A program made the translations under genes and the position numbers. Below, piece after piece: positions 36,469 through 46,384 of a stretch of DNA of 64,000 nucleotides; positions within the stretch are counted from its first letter, which is position 1, and each line of letters begins with the position of its first letter. The notes below the pieces were generated by a model that was not told the origin of the DNA, did not search any database, and saw only the letters and a program-made list of their open reading frames with translations. Source of the stretch: Marinobacter sp. F4218 (GTDB lineage: Bacteria; Pseudomonadota; Gammaproteobacteria; Pseudomonadales; Oleiphilaceae); contig NZ_JAHZIL010000003.1 in assembly GCF_019443085.1 (NCBI RefSeq), forward strand, positions 1,860,001 to 1,924,000. The letters are read 5' to 3'.

Positions 36469-37644
36469 TTAGCGAGGGTCCTTGCGGGTTTCCCCCGCCT
36501 GGCGCAATTGCTTCATGGTAATCGGCGGCCCGAGCAGTTCAAACAGAACGGTTGAGCCGATCACCAGTGGCAGGATAAAGATCATTTCCGGCATCCGGTC
36601 GGTTGCGACCAGCGCCAGCCCCATCGCCACACCAGCCTGGGGAAGCAGGCAGGCGCCGGTGTGCACACGGATCTTGTGCCCGGAGCCGGCCAGCACCCCG
36701 CCAACATACCCCCCGGCGACCCTGCCTATCATCCGAACGAGGATGTAGACCGCACCGATTAACCCGAGAGTTGGCAGCACTTCCCAGTCCAGGCTGAAAC
36801 CGGCCAAAAAGAAGAACATCGCCAGGAAAGGCTCGACGATGCCTTCGATCGAACGAAACGGACGGATGTGGTGATGCGCCCTGTTGGCGACGGTCACACC
36901 CAGCGCCATGCAGGTCAGCAGATACGAAACGTCGATGGCTCCGGCAATTCCCGCCGCCAGAAAAACGAATCCAGCTGATTCCAGCAGCATTGGCTCACCG
37001 GGCTTGAGGCGCCCGGTGAGCCAGGCCATGGGTAGCCCAAGCAGGGCTCCCAGGGCGATGGCCCCGACTACCTCGTAGAATCCATGGCCAATGGTTTCTA
37101 TAAGCTCAGCGCCGTTGCCGGACACCAGTTCAGCAAACACCAGCAGGACACTGAACAGTATCGCACCCCAGGCGTCGTCGATGGCCACCACCTGCGTCAC
37201 CAGGCGAGTCAGTGGCCCCCGGGCGCCGGCTTCCCGGATCACATCCAGAGTGGCAGCCGGGTCGGTAGCGGTGGCAATTGCGGCCAGCAGGAGCGCGGCG
37301 ACCAGGTTTTGAGTGACCAGCCAGATGCCCACAAAAATCAGCAGCGCGGTGATGAGCGTCACCGCGAGGCTGATGACAATGGCTTCGCGGCCCTGTCGGA
37401 GATCGCGGAAGGACATCCGTTCCCCGAGCAGAAAGCCCACCATGGCAAGCGTCAGTTCGGTGACCAGGGAGAAATTGTGACTCACTGATAGGGGTATCAG
37501 GTCCAGCATTTCCGGTCCGGCCAGGGCGCCCACCAGCAACAGCAGCGTCACCCGGGGAACGTGGACCCGCTGGCCCAGGGAGTGGGCCGCGAGGGCCACC
37601 AGCATGATGCCTCCGATCAACAGCAGATCCAGTGCGTGGGACAC
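36469..37644 (-). CDS. cation:proton antiporter (CPA family)
   Basis: This membrane exchanger of the Na+/H+ antiporter superfamily has 391 residues and about 12 helices. The unwound-helix motif ATATDPAATLDV and the paired acidic residues in VVAIDDAWGAIL correspond to the ion-binding site; the double aspartate is more typical of electrogenic CPA2-like exchangers. It probably helps control sodium or pH, useful in a marine setting. It starts three bases after the ybaK stop, so the two form an operon. Confidence 0.87.
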   Translation of the reverse strand: MSHALDLLLIGGIMLVALAAHSLGQRVHVPRVTLLLLVGALAGPEMLDLIPLSVSHNFSLVTELTLAMVGFLLGERMSFRDLRQGREAIVISLAVTLITALLIFVGIWLVTQNLVAALLLAAIATATDPAATLDVIREAGARGPLTRLVTQVVAIDDAWGAILFSVLLVFAELVSGNGAELIETIGHGFYEVVGAIALGALLGLPMAWLTGRLKPGEPMLLESAGFVFLAAGIAGAIDVSYLLTCMALGVTVANRAHHHIRPFRSIEGIVEPFLAMFFFLAGFSLDWEVLPTLGLIGAVYILVRMIGRVAGGYVGGVLAGSGHKIRVHTGACLLPQAGVAMGLALVATDRMPEMIFILPLVIGSTVLFELLGPPITMKQLRQAGETRKDPR

Positions 37645-37647
37645 CCT

Positions 37648-38118
37648 TCACTCCTGTTGAAGTGGCAAAAAGCGACCGTTCACCAGTGTGGCGAGGTCGT
37701 CGGGGGCCAATTCAATTTCCAGCCCCCGTCGGCCGGCACTGACAAAGATGGTCTTAAATTCCCGGGCCGAGGCGTCGATGAAGGTCTTCAGCCGTCGTTT
37801 CTGGCCCAGTGGACTGACCCCGCCGAGCACGTAACCGGTGCTGCGCATGACCTCCTGGGGATCGGCCATGGCTGCTTTCTTGCCATTGGCTGCCCGGGCC
37901 ATCCGCTTCATGCTCAACATGGCACTGACCGGAATCACGCCAACGGCCAGTTCCTTGCCGTCAATGGCAACCACCAGGGTCTTGAATACCCGACGGGGGT
38001 CGGTCCCCATCTTGTCGGCCGCTTCGGAGCCGTAACTCTCGCTGGCGGGGTCGTGATCGTACTCGTGGATGGTGTGGTTGATCCTGGCTTTCCTGGTGGC
38101 GGTGATCCCCGGGGTCAT
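37648..38118 (-). CDS. ybaK: Cys-tRNA(Pro)/Cys-tRNA(Cys) deacylase YbaK
   Basis: This editing enzyme hydrolyses misacylated Cys-tRNA(Pro). The 156-residue protein has the YbaK/INS domain with FKTLVVAIDGKELAVGVIPVSA, the conserved lysine in RAANGKKAAMADP, and STGYVLGGVSPLGQKRRLKTFID. Length is normal. It is the first gene of a two-gene unit with the antiporter. Confidence 0.93.
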   Translation of the reverse strand: MTPGITATRKARINHTIHEYDHDPASESYGSEAADKMGTDPRRVFKTLVVAIDGKELAVGVIPVSAMLSMKRMARAANGKKAAMADPQEVMRSTGYVLGGVSPLGQKRRLKTFIDASAREFKTIFVSAGRRGLEIELAPDDLATLVNGRFLPLQQE

Positions 38119-38294
38119 GGCGTCTCCTGCCTGATTGTCCGTTCTGAAAAGGTAACACAGTCAGGGTGGAGAATAGCGCCCCCATTCCCGGCATGACTCG
38201 ACTTATGTCAGAAGAATGACTATTTTCTCGGCATGACACTATCCAAAACAGGCTGCTCATCGCCAAGGCCGCCACGCAAACACGCGGTACTGGA

Positions 38295-39500
38295 ATGAAA
38301 CAGTCCAACGAGCGCAAGCTCCCCGATCAGTTGCTTCCGGTCCGCCGGGCTCTCTGGGTGGCGCTGACCTATCTGCTGGTCGGGTTTGCCTGGATCGGGT
38401 TTTCCGACAGTCTGTTTGAGTCCTGGTTTCAGGACCCGGAAACCCTGGCCCGATTCCAGACCTGGAAGGGGGCCTTCTTCATTCTGGTCACCGGACTCGT
38501 TCTGTTCGTCGTGATCCTGCGCCAGCTCTACCGGGACCGCGCCCTGCTCAGGCTCCAGTTCGCTCAGCGCCAGGCGCTCCGCGCGCGGGAGCGCCAGCTG
38601 ACCGTACTCATGGATAACCTTCCCGGCATGGCGTATCGCTGTCGCTACGACAGCCAGTGGACCATGCTGTTTGTTTCCGATGGCTGTATTGATCTCACCG
38701 GTTACGAGCCGGCGGCCCTGGTCAACAACCGCCAGCTCAGTTTTGCCGACCTGATGGACCATGCCGCCAACGAACGGTTGCAGCGGGAGGTGAAGGCGGC
38801 GCTGGACCGGGGTGAGCCGTTTTCGGTGGAGTACTCGCTGATCCGCAAAGGCGGCGACGAGATCTGGGTGTGGGAGCGGGGCCGTGGCGTCGTTGACGAT
38901 GATGGTGAAACGGTGCTGGAGGGCATTGTTCTGGATATCTCTGACCGCAAGGCGCTGGAGAACGAACTGGCGGAACTGGCGACCCGCGATTCGCTGACGG
39001 GTCTGCTCAACCGGCGGGAGGTGTCGAGGCTCCTGGAGGAAGAACTGGAGCGTGCCAGGCGTTATCACCGCACGATGGCCGTACTCTGGATCGACTTCGA
39101 CCATTTCAAGGAGGTGAACGACACCTGCGGCCATGCCGCCGGTGATTCGGTCCTGAAGGCGGTCAGCGCGCTGTTGCTGGACAGCGTGCGCACGGTCGAT
39201 TCGGTGGGTCGGTTTGGCGGCGAGGAATTTGTGATCGTGTTGCCGGAGATGGAAGTGGTCGAGGCCCGGGAAACCGCGGAGCGGCTGCGGCGTCAGGTCG
39301 CTTCCATGCCGCACCCTCTGGGGGACGGTAACACCGTGCCACTGACCATCAGTATCGGAGTGGCGGTCTATCCCAGTCATGGCCTGACCGCTGCGGACCT
39401 GTGTGCGGCCGCCGACAAGGCCATGTACCGTGCCAAGGAACAGGGCCGCAACTGCGTTTCGATGGCAGAGCTCTCCGAGCATGTTCATAATGGTGCCTGA
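38295..39500 (+). CDS. PAS-GGDEF diguanylate cyclase, membrane-bound
   Basis: This enzyme makes cyclic di-GMP. The 401-residue protein has two N-terminal helices (about residues 20-40 and 55-77), a PAS domain (LTVLMDNLPGMAYRCRYD to ISDRKALE) and a GGDEF domain. The active site reads GGEEF, so catalysis is expected, and the inhibitory site RTVD lies five residues before it, so product inhibition is also expected. There is no EAL domain. Upstream, the 9-mer CGGCATGAC occurs twice, 40 bases apart. Confidence 0.93.
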   Translation: MKQSNERKLPDQLLPVRRALWVALTYLLVGFAWIGFSDSLFESWFQDPETLARFQTWKGAFFILVTGLVLFVVILRQLYRDRALLRLQFAQRQALRARERQLTVLMDNLPGMAYRCRYDSQWTMLFVSDGCIDLTGYEPAALVNNRQLSFADLMDHAANERLQREVKAALDRGEPFSVEYSLIRKGGDEIWVWERGRGVVDDDGETVLEGIVLDISDRKALENELAELATRDSLTGLLNRREVSRLLEEELERARRYHRTMAVLWIDFDHFKEVNDTCGHAAGDSVLKAVSALLLDSVRTVDSVGRFGGEEFVIVLPEMEVVEARETAERLRRQVASMPHPLGDGNTVPLTISIGVAVYPSHGLTAADLCAAADKAMYRAKEQGRNCVSMAELSEHVHNGA

Positions 39501-39541
39501 ATCGCCGATAACAAAAGAACATTGAATAAGGTTGTACCCGA

Positions 39542-40828
39542 ATGAATCGAATCGCCCGCCGTGCCCTGCACACCTGTGATGTTCCCAAAGACCTGTCTGC
39601 CGTCACCTACCGTGATGCCGCCGGTGAGCACCCTGACGCGGCCGGTGTCAGTTCGGAGGCGATTGACGCCATCTGGAGCAGTGTCGAGGCGTTGTATCGG
39701 ACTGGCGTTCATCCCGGGTTGCAGCTGTCGGTGCGCCATCGTGGTGAACAGGTGTTGCATCGGGCCATCGGGCACGCCACGGGCAATGGTCCCCGGGACA
39801 ACGCCAGTGTCCTGAAGACACCGATGACGACCGAAACCCCCGTCTGTTACTTCTCCGCCTCCAAAGCGGTCACGGCGTTGCTGATCCACATGCTTGCAGA
39901 GCATGGGCTGGTGAGCCTGACCGACCCGGTGGCCTATTATTGCCCGGAGTTCTCCCGGGGCGGCAAGCGAACGATCACCCTGCACCAGGTGCTCTCCCAC
40001 CGTGGCGGGATTCCGGCGATCCCGCGGGAAACGCCTATCGACGTATTGTGGGACAAGGATGAAATCTGGCGTCTGCTGTGTCAGGCCAAGCCAGTGGAGG
40101 TGGATGGCGCTAAAGTGGCCTACCACGCCGTGACCGGTGGATTCGTGCTGCAGCGGGTACTGGAAAAGGTCACCGGCAACAGTATTGAGCACTACCTGGA
40201 CACGCACTTGCGCCAGCCCATGGGTATGAAGTGGTTCACTTACGGGATTGCCCCGGAGCACCTGCACGAGCTGGCGACCAACTACGCCACTGGTCCGACC
40301 CCCCGGTTTCCGGTCTCGTGGATTGTCAGCCGCGCTCTGGGCAGTGATATCCGGACTGTGGAGCAGGTCTCCAACGATCCCCGGTTCCAGGAAGCGGTCA
40401 TTCCCGCCGGTAATTTGTGTGGTACCGCCGAGGAAATGGGCCGCTTCTTCCAGATGATGCTCAATGGCGGGGTCTGGAACGGCAAGCGCATCTGCAGTGA
40501 AATGACGGTTCGGCGGGCCATACAGCAGTTCGGTTCGCTGCAGATTGACCGGACGATGATGATTCCCATGCGCTTCAGCGCCGGCATGATGCTCGGTGGA
40601 AACCCGGTGGGCTTGTGGGGACCGCAGAGCCGTTACGCCTTCGGTCACATTGGCCTGATTAACAAACTGTGCTGGGCGGATCCGGCGCGGGATATTTCAG
40701 TCAGCCTGCTCAATACCGGCATTCCCATTGTTGGGCATCACCTGCCGGCGCTGGCGAAATTCGTCTACACCGTCTGCAATCGCTTTCCCCTGATTCCCGA
40801 GAGCCAGCGGCCACTGGTTGCGGCCTGA
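39542..40828 (+). CDS. beta-lactamase-fold serine hydrolase (esterase EstB-like)
   Basis: This 428-residue protein belongs to the class C beta-lactamase/DD-peptidase-like serine hydrolases. The nucleophile motif SxxK is SASK near residue 106, followed by LHQVLSHRGGIP. The second motif reads YHAVTGGFVL, as in EstB-type esterases rather than true beta-lactamases. No signal peptide is apparent, so it is probably cytoplasmic. The substrate is unknown. It ends two bases from the opposing gene. Confidence 0.85.
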   Translation: MNRIARRALHTCDVPKDLSAVTYRDAAGEHPDAAGVSSEAIDAIWSSVEALYRTGVHPGLQLSVRHRGEQVLHRAIGHATGNGPRDNASVLKTPMTTETPVCYFSASKAVTALLIHMLAEHGLVSLTDPVAYYCPEFSRGGKRTITLHQVLSHRGGIPAIPRETPIDVLWDKDEIWRLLCQAKPVEVDGAKVAYHAVTGGFVLQRVLEKVTGNSIEHYLDTHLRQPMGMKWFTYGIAPEHLHELATNYATGPTPRFPVSWIVSRALGSDIRTVEQVSNDPRFQEAVIPAGNLCGTAEEMGRFFQMMLNGGVWNGKRICSEMTVRRAIQQFGSLQIDRTMMIPMRFSAGMMLGGNPVGLWGPQSRYAFGHIGLINKLCWADPARDISVSLLNTGIPIVGHHLPALAKFVYTVCNRFPLIPESQRPLVAA

Positions 40829-40830
40829 AT

Positions 40831-41175
40831 TCACAGGGTCCGCAACTGTTCCTCAAGAATGCCCAGCACTGACGACAGGATGTCCCGGAAATCTGTCAGT
40901 GTCTGGGTGCGCTGAATCACCTCCTCCCGGTTTTCATCCAGCCGCTCGAGTTTCGGTACGACCCTGCGAATGCCCTCGGTGATCACTTCATAGGGGTAGT
41001 GGTGGTCCTGGATGCTGAGTTTGTTTATCTCGGACACTTCCTGGCTGAAAATGCTGATGATGTCGTACAGCATATCCTTGTGATGAATGCTGCTGGCTTC
41101 CCAGTAGGCATCGTCCAGCAGCTCGAGCAGGGACAGGTATTCACGGAGGGTATCGGCGACGGAGGTCTGGGTCAT
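40831..41175 (-). CDS. conserved hypothetical protein, helical
   Basis: This is an uncharacterised protein of 114 residues, acidic and rich in predicted helix (TLREYLSLLELLDDAYWEAS, then ITEGIRRVVPKLERLDENRE). No membrane segment or known motif is visible. I chose the ATG at 41175, which has a GGGAA ribosome site; an in-frame ATG at 41220 would add 15 residues. The gene is divergent from another small gene, with an AT-rich hairpin between them. Confidence 0.65.
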   Translation of the reverse strand: MTQTSVADTLREYLSLLELLDDAYWEASSIHHKDMLYDIISIFSQEVSEINKLSIQDHHYPYEVITEGIRRVVPKLERLDENREEVIQRTQTLTDFRDILSSVLGILEEQLRTL

Positions 41176-41276
41176 GGCAGTTCCCGGGCGTTGGTCAGAA
41201 TCATACTGAAAAATCTGCATGTTACAGGGAACTATAGCAGGGCTTTTTGCGTGTGAAGAGCAGGTCCTCGAATCGG

Positions 41277-41327
41277 GTCCGGCAATAAAAATGAAACTAA
41301 ATTCATTTTTATTGCACTTTGCCGGAC
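41277..41327. repeat. AT-rich perfect stem-loop in a divergent promoter region
   Basis: A 13-bp perfect stem, CAATAAAAATGAA (41283-41295) with TTCATTTTTATTG (41302-41314), has a six-base loop. An outer stem, GTCCGG (41277-41282) with CCGGAC (41322-41327), flanks it after a seven-base bulge. It lies between two small divergent genes and is strongly AT-rich compared with its surroundings. Confidence 0.75.
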
Positions 41328-41388
41328 AGATGGGCAGACTTCCGAAATGGGAACAGGATCTATCACGACTCACTGGACGAGAAGACGA

Positions 41389-41640
41389 ATGGATAAGCCC
41401 CCTCAGACCTTCGCCGACCGATCCGAACGAACGGTCAAGCTTGATCACCATGACAGCGTTCGTGACCATGTTCACCAGCAGGTCAGCTCGGAAGTCGAGC
41501 GCCTTGAACGGCGCATCGAGACCCTGCGACTGACTAAAGCGCCCCACGCTGCGATCATGATCTCCACCTACGAGCGAATGATTGATCGCAAGAAAGGTTT
41601 TCTCCAGAACTGGAAGCTGACTGGCAGGGGCACCTGCTAG
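41389..41640 (+). CDS. small hypothetical protein
   Basis: This is an uncharacterised basic protein of 83 residues with no membrane segment. A predicted helical hairpin (HQQVSSEVERLERRIETLRL) suggests a coiled coil, and the C-terminal half (YERMIDRKKGFLQNWKL) is strongly basic. The ATG at 41389 follows GAGAAG; an in-frame ATG at 41347 is a weaker alternative. Neighbours give no clue to function. Confidence 0.5.
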   Translation: MDKPPQTFADRSERTVKLDHHDSVRDHVHQQVSSEVERLERRIETLRLTKAPHAAIMISTYERMIDRKKGFLQNWKLTGRGTC

Positions 41641-41662
41641 CCGGTCGAGCTCCCGTGACCGT

Positions 41663-42691
41663 TCACATCCGCAAGCCGGTTTGCCGGGTTGGATAGCCCG
41701 CCGTTGCGGTATCCTGATTGAGGCAATAATCCGGATTGGCCATGGTCTGGCCCGGATTGTCCGGATCCTCCATCTGGGGAGGCTGATCCAGCGACGTGAA
41801 AACCTCCACCGACGGGCCGGCATAGTCCATCTCGATCTTCAGGCAATCGACCGTGTCCCCGGCGAATTCGAATTCCGGACCACCCTGTGTGCCCTCACTG
41901 GTTCCAACCGCAGTGCCATCGATTAACACGGTATCGGTGTTCAGATCCTGATATTCCCGGATAAAAGCCAACTCCCTTTCCCCCTTGATGACCAGGCTGC
42001 CCTCGGCGTGCAGGCGTGCGCCGTCATTGTAGCCGGAGGTCTGGAAATCGCGGGCTCGGAACTCGGTGCCCAGGGTGGCGCTGGGGCGCGTGGAGTCAGC
42101 CGGGAAGTCGCCCGACGCCACCCAGCTGATTACCCGCGTCACCAGGCCGGAGGTATCCGGTGTGTATACCCACTTTGCAATCGGGTAACGCCAGTTGTAT
42201 TCGGTCACGGGCAGCCCTTCGGTGAACGCTTTCTGGTCCGTGAAGCGGATGGAGACGTCGTTGGTGGTGTTGCTGTATTCCCCTGCCTGGCCAGCATCAA
42301 TGCGTGAGCTGATGTACTGGCGGGCATCAATGAAATTGGCGACCTCGTTTTCACCAATGACCCTGCGCATCAGGTCCATCGGGTTGCGTACCGATTCGAT
42401 TGACGGCCCCGCATCCTGCGCATAGGTCAGTCCGAGAAACAGCGCCAGCTGGGTGCGAATGCCGTCGGCAATGGCTTGGGCCTCACTGTTATTGGCATCG
42501 GCCGGCTCCACGGCCGGTACCAGGTCACCGAACAGGCTGTTTTCGGTCTGTTCGGTCAGGGTGAACGTCGAGAAGGTGAGATCCACGTTGGTGGCGGGAT
42601 TGAAGGCGGTGGGTCCGGAATCCTCAGGACCGCAGCCAGCCAGTAACAGCGTGGCGAAGGCAATTGCACTGAACTTGCAGAAATGTCTCAT
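41663..42691 (-). CDS. putative lipoprotein of unknown function
   Basis: This 342-residue protein has a lipoprotein signal peptide with lipobox LLAGC near residue 20. The mature part is acidic, with no family I recognise. It contains LGLTYAQDAGPSIESVRNPMD and a probable beta-rich C-terminal half with two cysteines that may pair (DTVDCLKIEMDYAG and NPDYCLNQDT). It is monocistronic and divergent from the large hybrid kinase. Confidence 0.65.
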   Translation of the reverse strand: MRHFCKFSAIAFATLLLAGCGPEDSGPTAFNPATNVDLTFSTFTLTEQTENSLFGDLVPAVEPADANNSEAQAIADGIRTQLALFLGLTYAQDAGPSIESVRNPMDLMRRVIGENEVANFIDARQYISSRIDAGQAGEYSNTTNDVSIRFTDQKAFTEGLPVTEYNWRYPIAKWVYTPDTSGLVTRVISWVASGDFPADSTRPSATLGTEFRARDFQTSGYNDGARLHAEGSLVIKGERELAFIREYQDLNTDTVLIDGTAVGTSEGTQGGPEFEFAGDTVDCLKIEMDYAGPSVEVFTSLDQPPQMEDPDNPGQTMANPDYCLNQDTATAGYPTRQTGLRM

Positions 42692-42819
42692 TTAGAACGG
42701 CTCTGGGGTGCGCGGCAGTTGGTAAACGGCTAAAGTGATTACCCGCAGGGCTGTTAGCCCCGCCTCGAATGCTGACAATAAACGATAATATAGGCATCTA
42801 CCCTCGCGGAGATCACATT

Positions 42820-45800
42820 TTGCGGCAACGGAATCATCCGGCATTCACCGCAGTGGCTCGCTCCCTGCTGGCCCTGCTGCTTGTTCTGACGGCCTTGGTG
42901 CCGGCGGTTGCCGGAGCCCAGGAAGCCTGTCGAGAGGGTGATCTGGTCCTGAGAAGTGGTACCGCAAGTGTCAGGGACCTGGGCAACTGCATCTGGTACC
43001 TCGAAGATCCGGATCAGCAGCTGACGTTCAATGAGGTCAAGGATCGGGGGCTCAATGCTTTCACCCGCCACGAGGGCGGTGTCCTCAATTTTGGCTATAC
43101 CGAGTCGGCCTACTGGACCCGGTTTGATATCCGCACCCGCGGAACCGCAAGCGATACCGAATGGATCCTGGAGCTGGCGTTGCCGCTGGTCGATGAGGTG
43201 CGGCTGTATCTGGTTCGCGGGGGTAAGCTGGTCCAGCAGAGTCGCGCCGGTTACCTCGACAACTGGACCCAGCGCGACCTGGCCGTCCCCAATCCGACCT
43301 TCCGTCTGTCGCTGGCACCGGATGCCGTGAACACGGTGTACCTGCGAATCACCAACACCAACACCTTCCGCCTGCCGATCAGTCTGTGGCACCCGGACAG
43401 TTACATTGAAAAAGTATCGGTTGACGAAGTCGTTCGCGGTCTTCTGCTCGGCGCGGTTTTGGCGATATTGGCCTACAACCTGTTCGTTGCCGTATCGGTT
43501 CGTGAGCGCAGCAACATTTACTACGTTCTGTACCTGGTGTCCGCCGCCATCTTCATCGTCACCGAACAGGTGCATGGCATCCAGTTGCTGGACAGCCGGC
43601 CGGCGCTGTTCAACAAGGAGTACCTGCATTTCCAGATCATCATGACCTGGTTCTGGGGCCTGCTGATGGCCCGTCACCTGCTTGAGACCCGGGAGCGTTC
43701 CGCCGATCTCGACCAGGTGCTCCGGCTCTGCCTGTACTCGGTGGCGACGACCTTCGTGTTGTCCCTGTTCCTGCCCTATCACGTGGCCATGGAGTGGATC
43801 GTGCTCGGGTCGGTGGTTCTCAGTCTGGTCCTGATCGTGGTCAGTTACCTCTCCTGGCGCTATTACAACCCTGCAGCCCGAGCGTACTTCTTTGCGTGGA
43901 CCCTGGCGCTGATCGGGTTCCTGGTATACGCCCTGACGGTCATGGGCATTCTTCCGCTGAACACGCTGACCAATTATTCGCCACAGATCGGCCTCACTGC
44001 CCAGATCATCCTGTTCTCGTTCGCACTGGCGGATCGGATCAAGCAGGTTCAGGGCGAGGCGCTGAGCTGGAGCCAGCGGGCCCTGTCAAACCTGCAGCGC
44101 TACCAGTCGCTGTTCGATAACGCCATTGAGGGGGTGTTCCAGATGTCACCGGACCGCCGCTTCATCACCGCCAATCCGGCCATGGCCGAGTTGATGGGCT
44201 ACAACAGCAGCCGGGAGTTGCTCAAGCGTAACCCCGATGTACTGGAAACCTGCATTGCCGATGACCGGCTGCGGCGCCTGGTGGTCCAGCAACTGGAGGC
44301 CCGCGGCACGGTTAAAGGGATTGAGGCCCGGTACCTGACCCGGGACGGCGAGGAACGCTGGGCCAACATTTCGCTGCACACGGTGTATGACGCCGATGGC
44401 GAGCCGGCTCATCTGGAAGGCACCTGCATCGATGCGACCGAGAGCCACCAGCGCCAGCGCATCGAGCGTGAGCGCGAACAGGAGCGGCTGGAGAAGGAGC
44501 TGGCCCGCAACTCGGCCGAAGCCAAGAGCCAGTTCCTGGCCAACATGAGCCACGAAATCCGGACACCGCTGGCCGCCATCATCGGTTATGGCGAAACCCT
44601 GCTGGACCCGGATCTGAGTGATCAGGAAAAACACAGCAGCGCCGAAACGGTGGTCCGGAGCGGGCGTCACCTGCTGGACCTGGTCAACGACATTCTCGAT
44701 CACTCCAAGATCGACGCCAACAAGCTCGACGTGGATGTGGTGTCGGTCAATCTGCCGGAACTGCTGGACGAAATCCGGGCCTTCTTCGCCCCCCGCGCCC
44801 GGGAAAAAGGACTGGATTTCAGCATCATCTGCGAGTATCCATTGCCTGAACAGGTACTCACGGACCCGACCCGGTTCCGGCAAATCATCATCAATCTCTG
44901 TGGCAATGCGCTGAAATTCACCGAAAAGGGCTCGATTTCCCTGGTGGTTCGTTGCGATCGCGACCATGAAGAGCTAATTGCCCGGGTCGTTGATACCGGC
45001 ATCGGCATGAAGCCGGAGCAACTGGGTCGGCTGTTTGATCCGTTTGCCCAGGGCAGTGCCGCCATTTCCCGCCAGTACGGGGGCACCGGCCTGGGGCTGA
45101 GTATCTCCCGCCGGCTTGCCGAGATGCTGGGGGGCAGCATTCAGGTCAACAGCACGTACGGCGAGGGCAGCGAATTTGAACTGTCGATCCGCACCGGCTC
45201 GCTGGCGAATGTCCATTTCCTGCGGGACGCCTCCGAGCTGAGCCAGCGGCGGCGTGCCATCCCGATGGTGGTGGCGCCGCGGTTGAGCGGACGTATCCTG
45301 TGCGCGGAAGACAACGAGACCAACCGGCGACTGGTGTCGCTGCTGGTATCCCGGACCGGAGCGGAACTGGTCCATGTCGGTAATGGGGCCGAAGCCCTGG
45401 ACCTGGCCCTGCGTGAAGAGTTTGACCTGATCCTGATGGATATTCAGATGCCGGTCATGAACGGCCGGGACGCAACCGCAGCGCTTCGGGAGGCTGGCGT
45501 CAACATTCCAGTGATTGCATTGACGGCTAACGTCATGTCCGAGGACATTGCCGACTACCGGCTGGCGGGCTGCAATGAGCATCTGGCCAAGCCCATCGAC
45601 AAGCAGCGGTTTTACGAGACCCTCGCCCGCTACCTCACGGTTGATCCGGACCAGGGCCGCAGGCCGGACCGGGAGTTCATTGGCCGGGTTCTGGTGGCGG
45701 AAGACAACGATGACAACCGCCGTCTGGTGGAACGGATGCTCGGCCGACATGGGCTGGAGGTGCTGTCGGTTGCCAGCGGCGAGGATGCCGTACGCCGCGC

Positions 45801-46350
45801 CCTGTCAGAATCCATCCAGTTGGTGCTGATGGACAGCCACATGCCCGGCATGGACGGTGTCGACGCGACCCGGTTGCTGCGTCAGACTGGTTTTCGGCGG
45901 CCCATCATCGCGTTCACCGCCGGCGACCAGAAAGAGACCGATGCCTTGTTGGAGGCAGGGTGTGACGGGGTGCTGGACAAGCCCATCGACCAGACGCACC
46001 TGCAGGCGTTGCTGGAGCGTTTTCTGCAACGGCCGTCCGGCAGTCGGGAGGATAGCCAGGACGACGAAATCGAGGGTCTGGTGCCGCAGTTCCTGAACGG
46101 ACTGGCGGGCCGTCGGGTCCGGATGGAGACGGCGTGGCAGGACCGGGACACCGAACCTCTCAAATCGGAAGCGCATCAGATCAAGGGCACCGCGGGTGCC
46201 ATGGGGTATCCGGCCATGACCCGGCAGGCCGGCGTGGTCGAGACTTTGCTGAAAACCGAAAGCCCGGACTGGGACCGGGTTCGCGGCGAGCTCGACACGC
46301 TCAATGACATGATAGACCGCGCGCGCACCGCTGCGGAGATCCCGACGTGA
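42820..46350 (+). CDS. hybrid sensor histidine kinase: 7TMR-DISM, PAS, HisKA, HATPase, two REC, Hpt
   Basis: This membrane signalling protein has about 1,176 residues. Order: signal peptide; periplasmic 7TMR-DISM extracellular domain; seven transmembrane helices; PAS; HisKA with the phospho-histidine in NMSHEIRTPLAA (about residue 578); HATPase with DTGIGM and GGTGLGLSIS; two receiver domains with aspartates near 874 (LMDIQMPVMNG) and 1005 (LMDSHMPGMDG); and an Hpt domain with the histidine in AHQIKGTAG near 1119. The complete phosphorelay lies in one chain. The TTG at 42820 has a GGAG site and gives a clean signal peptide; an ATG at 42769 is the alternative start. A short membrane-protein gene and a response regulator follow and may be partners. 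Confidence 0.9.
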   Translation: MRQRNHPAFTAVARSLLALLLVLTALVPAVAGAQEACREGDLVLRSGTASVRDLGNCIWYLEDPDQQLTFNEVKDRGLNAFTRHEGGVLNFGYTESAYWTRFDIRTRGTASDTEWILELALPLVDEVRLYLVRGGKLVQQSRAGYLDNWTQRDLAVPNPTFRLSLAPDAVNTVYLRITNTNTFRLPISLWHPDSYIEKVSVDEVVRGLLLGAVLAILAYNLFVAVSVRERSNIYYVLYLVSAAIFIVTEQVHGIQLLDSRPALFNKEYLHFQIIMTWFWGLLMARHLLETRERSADLDQVLRLCLYSVATTFVLSLFLPYHVAMEWIVLGSVVLSLVLIVVSYLSWRYYNPAARAYFFAWTLALIGFLVYALTVMGILPLNTLTNYSPQIGLTAQIILFSFALADRIKQVQGEALSWSQRALSNLQRYQSLFDNAIEGVFQMSPDRRFITANPAMAELMGYNSSRELLKRNPDVLETCIADDRLRRLVVQQLEARGTVKGIEARYLTRDGEERWANISLHTVYDADGEPAHLEGTCIDATESHQRQRIEREREQERLEKELARNSAEAKSQFLANMSHEIRTPLAAIIGYGETLLDPDLSDQEKHSSAETVVRSGRHLLDLVNDILDHSKIDANKLDVDVVSVNLPELLDEIRAFFAPRAREKGLDFSIICEYPLPEQVLTDPTRFRQIIINLCGNALKFTEKGSISLVVRCDRDHEELIARVVDTGIGMKPEQLGRLFDPFAQGSAAISRQYGGTGLGLSISRRLAEMLGGSIQVNSTYGEGSEFELSIRTGSLANVHFLRDASELSQRRRAIPMVVAPRLSGRILCAEDNETNRRLVSLLVSRTGAELVHVGNGAEALDLALREEFDLILMDIQMPVMNGRDATAALREAGVNIPVIALTANVMSEDIADYRLAGCNEHLAKPIDKQRFYETLARYLTVDPDQGRRPDREFIGRVLVAEDNDDNRRLVERMLGRHGLEVLSVASGEDAVRRALSESIQLVLMDSHMPGMDGVDATRLLRQTGFRRPIIAFTAGDQKETDALLEAGCDGVLDKPIDQTHLQALLERFLQRPSGSREDSQDDEIEGLVPQFLNGLAGRRVRMETAWQDRDTEPLKSEAHQIKGTAGAMGYPAMTRQAGVVETLLKTESPDWDRVRGELDTLNDMIDRARTAAEIPT

Positions 46351-46384
46351 CCGTAACCAGAAGAGTAACGACAGGAACAGGCCA

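Noticed and set aside
38189..38237. Direct repeat CGGCATGAC twice, 40 bases apart, before the diguanylate cyclase
   Set aside because: Two 9-mers alone are weak evidence for a regulator site; noted only.
39542..40828. Antibiotic-resistance beta-lactamase
   Set aside because: The protein has SxxK but lacks a signal peptide, and its second motif is of the esterase type, so a resistance role is not supported.
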